A stretch of 6,770 nt of DNA from contig JAFAEH010000175.1 in NCBI GenBank assembly GCA_023424135.1, forward strand, positions 1 to 6,770. The letters run 5' to 3'. Shown here one piece after another: positions 5,817-6,770 of this stretch (the first letter of the stretch is position 1; the number at the start of each line of letters is the position of its first letter). This stretch comes from Actinomycetes bacterium. GTDB taxonomy: Bacteria > Actinomycetota > Actinomycetes > Actinomycetales > Cellulomonadaceae. The notes beneath the pieces were generated by a model. The model was not told the origin of the DNA and did not search any database. It saw nothing but the letters and a program-made list of their open reading frames with translations. A program made the position numbers and the translations under genes.

Positions 5817-6419
5817 ATGCGGATGCGTCAGGCAGCAAGACTTGTCGTCACGGTCGCCGCGCTCGGGCTCCTGGTCACCGGGTGCACGGACGACCCGGCT
5901 CCGGTCGAGACGACAGCGGCGAGCACGCCCTCGCCCACACCGAGCCCGTCCGCGACGCCGTCGCCCGTCCCGACTCCCGCGGCGGCGACACTGCCGGCGC
6001 GACCCGAGGCCATGTCCACACCGAGCGCCGACGGGGCCGCTGCGGCAGCGACGTACTTCATGACCGCCCTGTACCCGTACGCCTACGCGACAGGTGACAC
6101 CGCCGAGTGGGAGAGCATGTCCGCACCGGAGTGCAGGCTCTGCAGCGGGTTCCGCGACAAGGTCGCGGAGATGGTGACGTCCGGCGAGACGATCGACAGC
6201 GGGTCCATCACGGTGGACTATGCCTTCGGGACCGAGATCAGGGCCGACGAGTGGTACAGCGCCGAGCTCCAGATCAACCAGGGTGAGGCCACCCGGCGGG
6301 ATGCCACGGGCACGGTCGTCTCCACGTCGCCAGGCGGCCGCTTCCGTGTCGCCGTCGCCATGACCTGGGCAGACACGTGGATCATCGACGCCGTCGACAT
6401 CGACCCCGTGGACGCGTGA
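5817..6419 (+). CDS. DUF6318-like surface lipoprotein
   Basis: This is a 200-residue lipoprotein. The signal peptide (MRMRQAARLVVTVAALGL) ends in the lipobox LVTGC with lipidated Cys23. A linker rich in Thr, Ser and Pro follows at about 28-60 (TPSPTPSPSATPSPVPTP) and probably spans the cell wall. The globular part, about 61-200, contains RPEAM, a YPYAYATGD stretch, the close cysteine pair C106/C109 (ECRLC), and a strand-rich end (RFRVAVAMTWADTWIIDAVD). From memory this matches the actinobacterial DUF6318 family, whose fold resembles small NTF2-like or lipoprotein sensor domains; function unknown. ATG 5784 is also in frame but adds 11 non-signal residues. ATG 5817 puts the charged region correctly before the hydrophobic core and sits behind a -10-like element. 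The stop overlaps the next gene as ATGA, so the two are translationally coupled. Confidence 0.85.
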   Translation: MRMRQAARLVVTVAALGLLVTGCTDDPAPVETTAASTPSPTPSPSATPSPVPTPAAATLPARPEAMSTPSADGAAAAATYFMTALYPYAYATGDTAEWESMSAPECRLCSGFRDKVAEMVTSGETIDSGSITVDYAFGTEIRADEWYSAELQINQGEATRRDATGTVVSTSPGGRFRVAVAMTWADTWIIDAVDIDPVDA

Positions 6420-6770
6420 TGATCATCCACGCCGTCGTCGCTGCTCTGCTCATGACATCAAGTGCCACGAGCGAGGACCTGTCCAGCCTCGCCGAGATGT
6501 CGGGCGACAGTGCGACCGTGAGCGCAGCGCGTGGTCACGCCGAGCAGCAGGCGCACGAGGCGCGCAAGGGCACCCCCGCCTACGAGCTGGCCCAGTACCA
6601 GCGCGCACCACGATGCAACGTGTCCGGACCCGTACCGACCACCCCACTGAACGGCCCCTGCCCACCCGCCGACGGCACCACCGGCCTGAACGACTGCGGC
6701 GACGACACACCCCTCGAACCCCTGTGGACCCGCACCCGCAGCACACCCCAGGACCCCTGGACCACCTGGC
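6419..6770 (+). CDS. N-terminal part of a secreted Cys/Pro-rich protein (3' truncated)
   Basis: An open frame starts at ATG 6419 and runs without a stop to the end of the window (117 complete codons). The ATG overlaps the TGA of the lipoprotein (ATGA), and no separate ribosome site is seen. The N terminus (MIIHAVVAALLMTSSATS) is a short signal-peptide-like stretch without a lipobox. Residues 20-60 are polar, probably helical (EDLSSLAEM, then AEQQAHEARKG). Residues 66-93 hold three cysteines in a Pro/Gly-rich segment (RCNVSG, NGPCPPADG, NDCGDD), then LEPLWTRTRSTPQDPWTTW. From memory this is the first half of the PKD-type surface protein that follows DUF6318 lipoproteins in cellulomonads. The missing half should resemble the tail at 2-127. 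Extracellular partner of the lipoprotein is an inference. Confidence 0.8.
   Translation, partial: MIIHAVVAALLMTSSATSEDLSSLAEMSGDSATVSAARGHAEQQAHEARKGTPAYELAQYQRAPRCNVSGPVPTTPLNGPCPPADGTTGLNDCGDDTPLEPLWTRTRSTPQDPWTTW

Noticed and set aside
1..6770. Circular element closed by the shared CACCTGGC at both ends
   Set aside because: An 8-base overlap is too short to prove circularity. Gene-family similarity at both edges explains it equally well, and there are no replication, integration or mobilisation genes.
1..6770. CRISPR array, tRNA, rRNA or insertion sequence
   Set aside because: I saw no regularly spaced short repeats, no tRNA-like or rRNA-like sequence, and no transposase frame or paired terminal inverted repeats.

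Overview
The window is very GC-rich, uses G/C-ending codons and GTG starts, and its genes look like those of a Gram-positive actinobacterium. The lipoproteins, the small Esx-like protein and the architecture of the end genes fit the Cellulomonadaceae (Micrococcales) best. This placement is inferred from sequence character and remembered families; no search was run.

Layout. (1) Positions 2-127 (+) hold the last 41 residues of a secreted protein that looks like the C-terminal tail of an actinobacterial PKD-type surface protein. (2) Positions 186-1466 (+) encode a 426-residue, single-pass membrane protein with a zinc-metallopeptidase HELLH motif and a C-terminal coiled coil. (3) Positions 5564-1501 (-) form a four-gene, tightly packed block. 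In transcription order these are a 781-residue helical protein without a signal peptide that resembles type VII secretion (T7SS) substrates, two tandem paralogous lipoproteins, and an 89-residue Esx/WXG100-like protein. The big gene and the first lipoprotein overlap as ATGA, and the two lipoproteins overlap as TGATG. (4) Positions 5565-5816 are a divergent intergenic region with a perfect short inverted repeat, an actinobacterial DnaA-box-like 9-mer and a likely leaderless promoter. (5) Positions 5817-6419 (+) encode a DUF6318-like lipoprotein. (6) Positions 6419-6770 (+) hold the N-terminal 117 codons of a secreted protein that overlaps the lipoprotein stop by ATGA and runs off the window.

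How the parts may work together. The minus-strand block has the shape of a T7SS export cassette: a large secreted helical protein, a small Esx-like partner, and two surface lipoproteins that could bind or neutralise it. The two lipoproteins are near-identical except for their signal peptides and one 24-residue window, where they are essentially unrelated but equal in length. That pattern suggests a specificity-determining segment and is the strongest signal in the window. The genes cut by the two window edges appear to be the end and the beginning of the same protein family, so the window probably sits between two copies of a repeated lipoprotein plus PKD-protein module.
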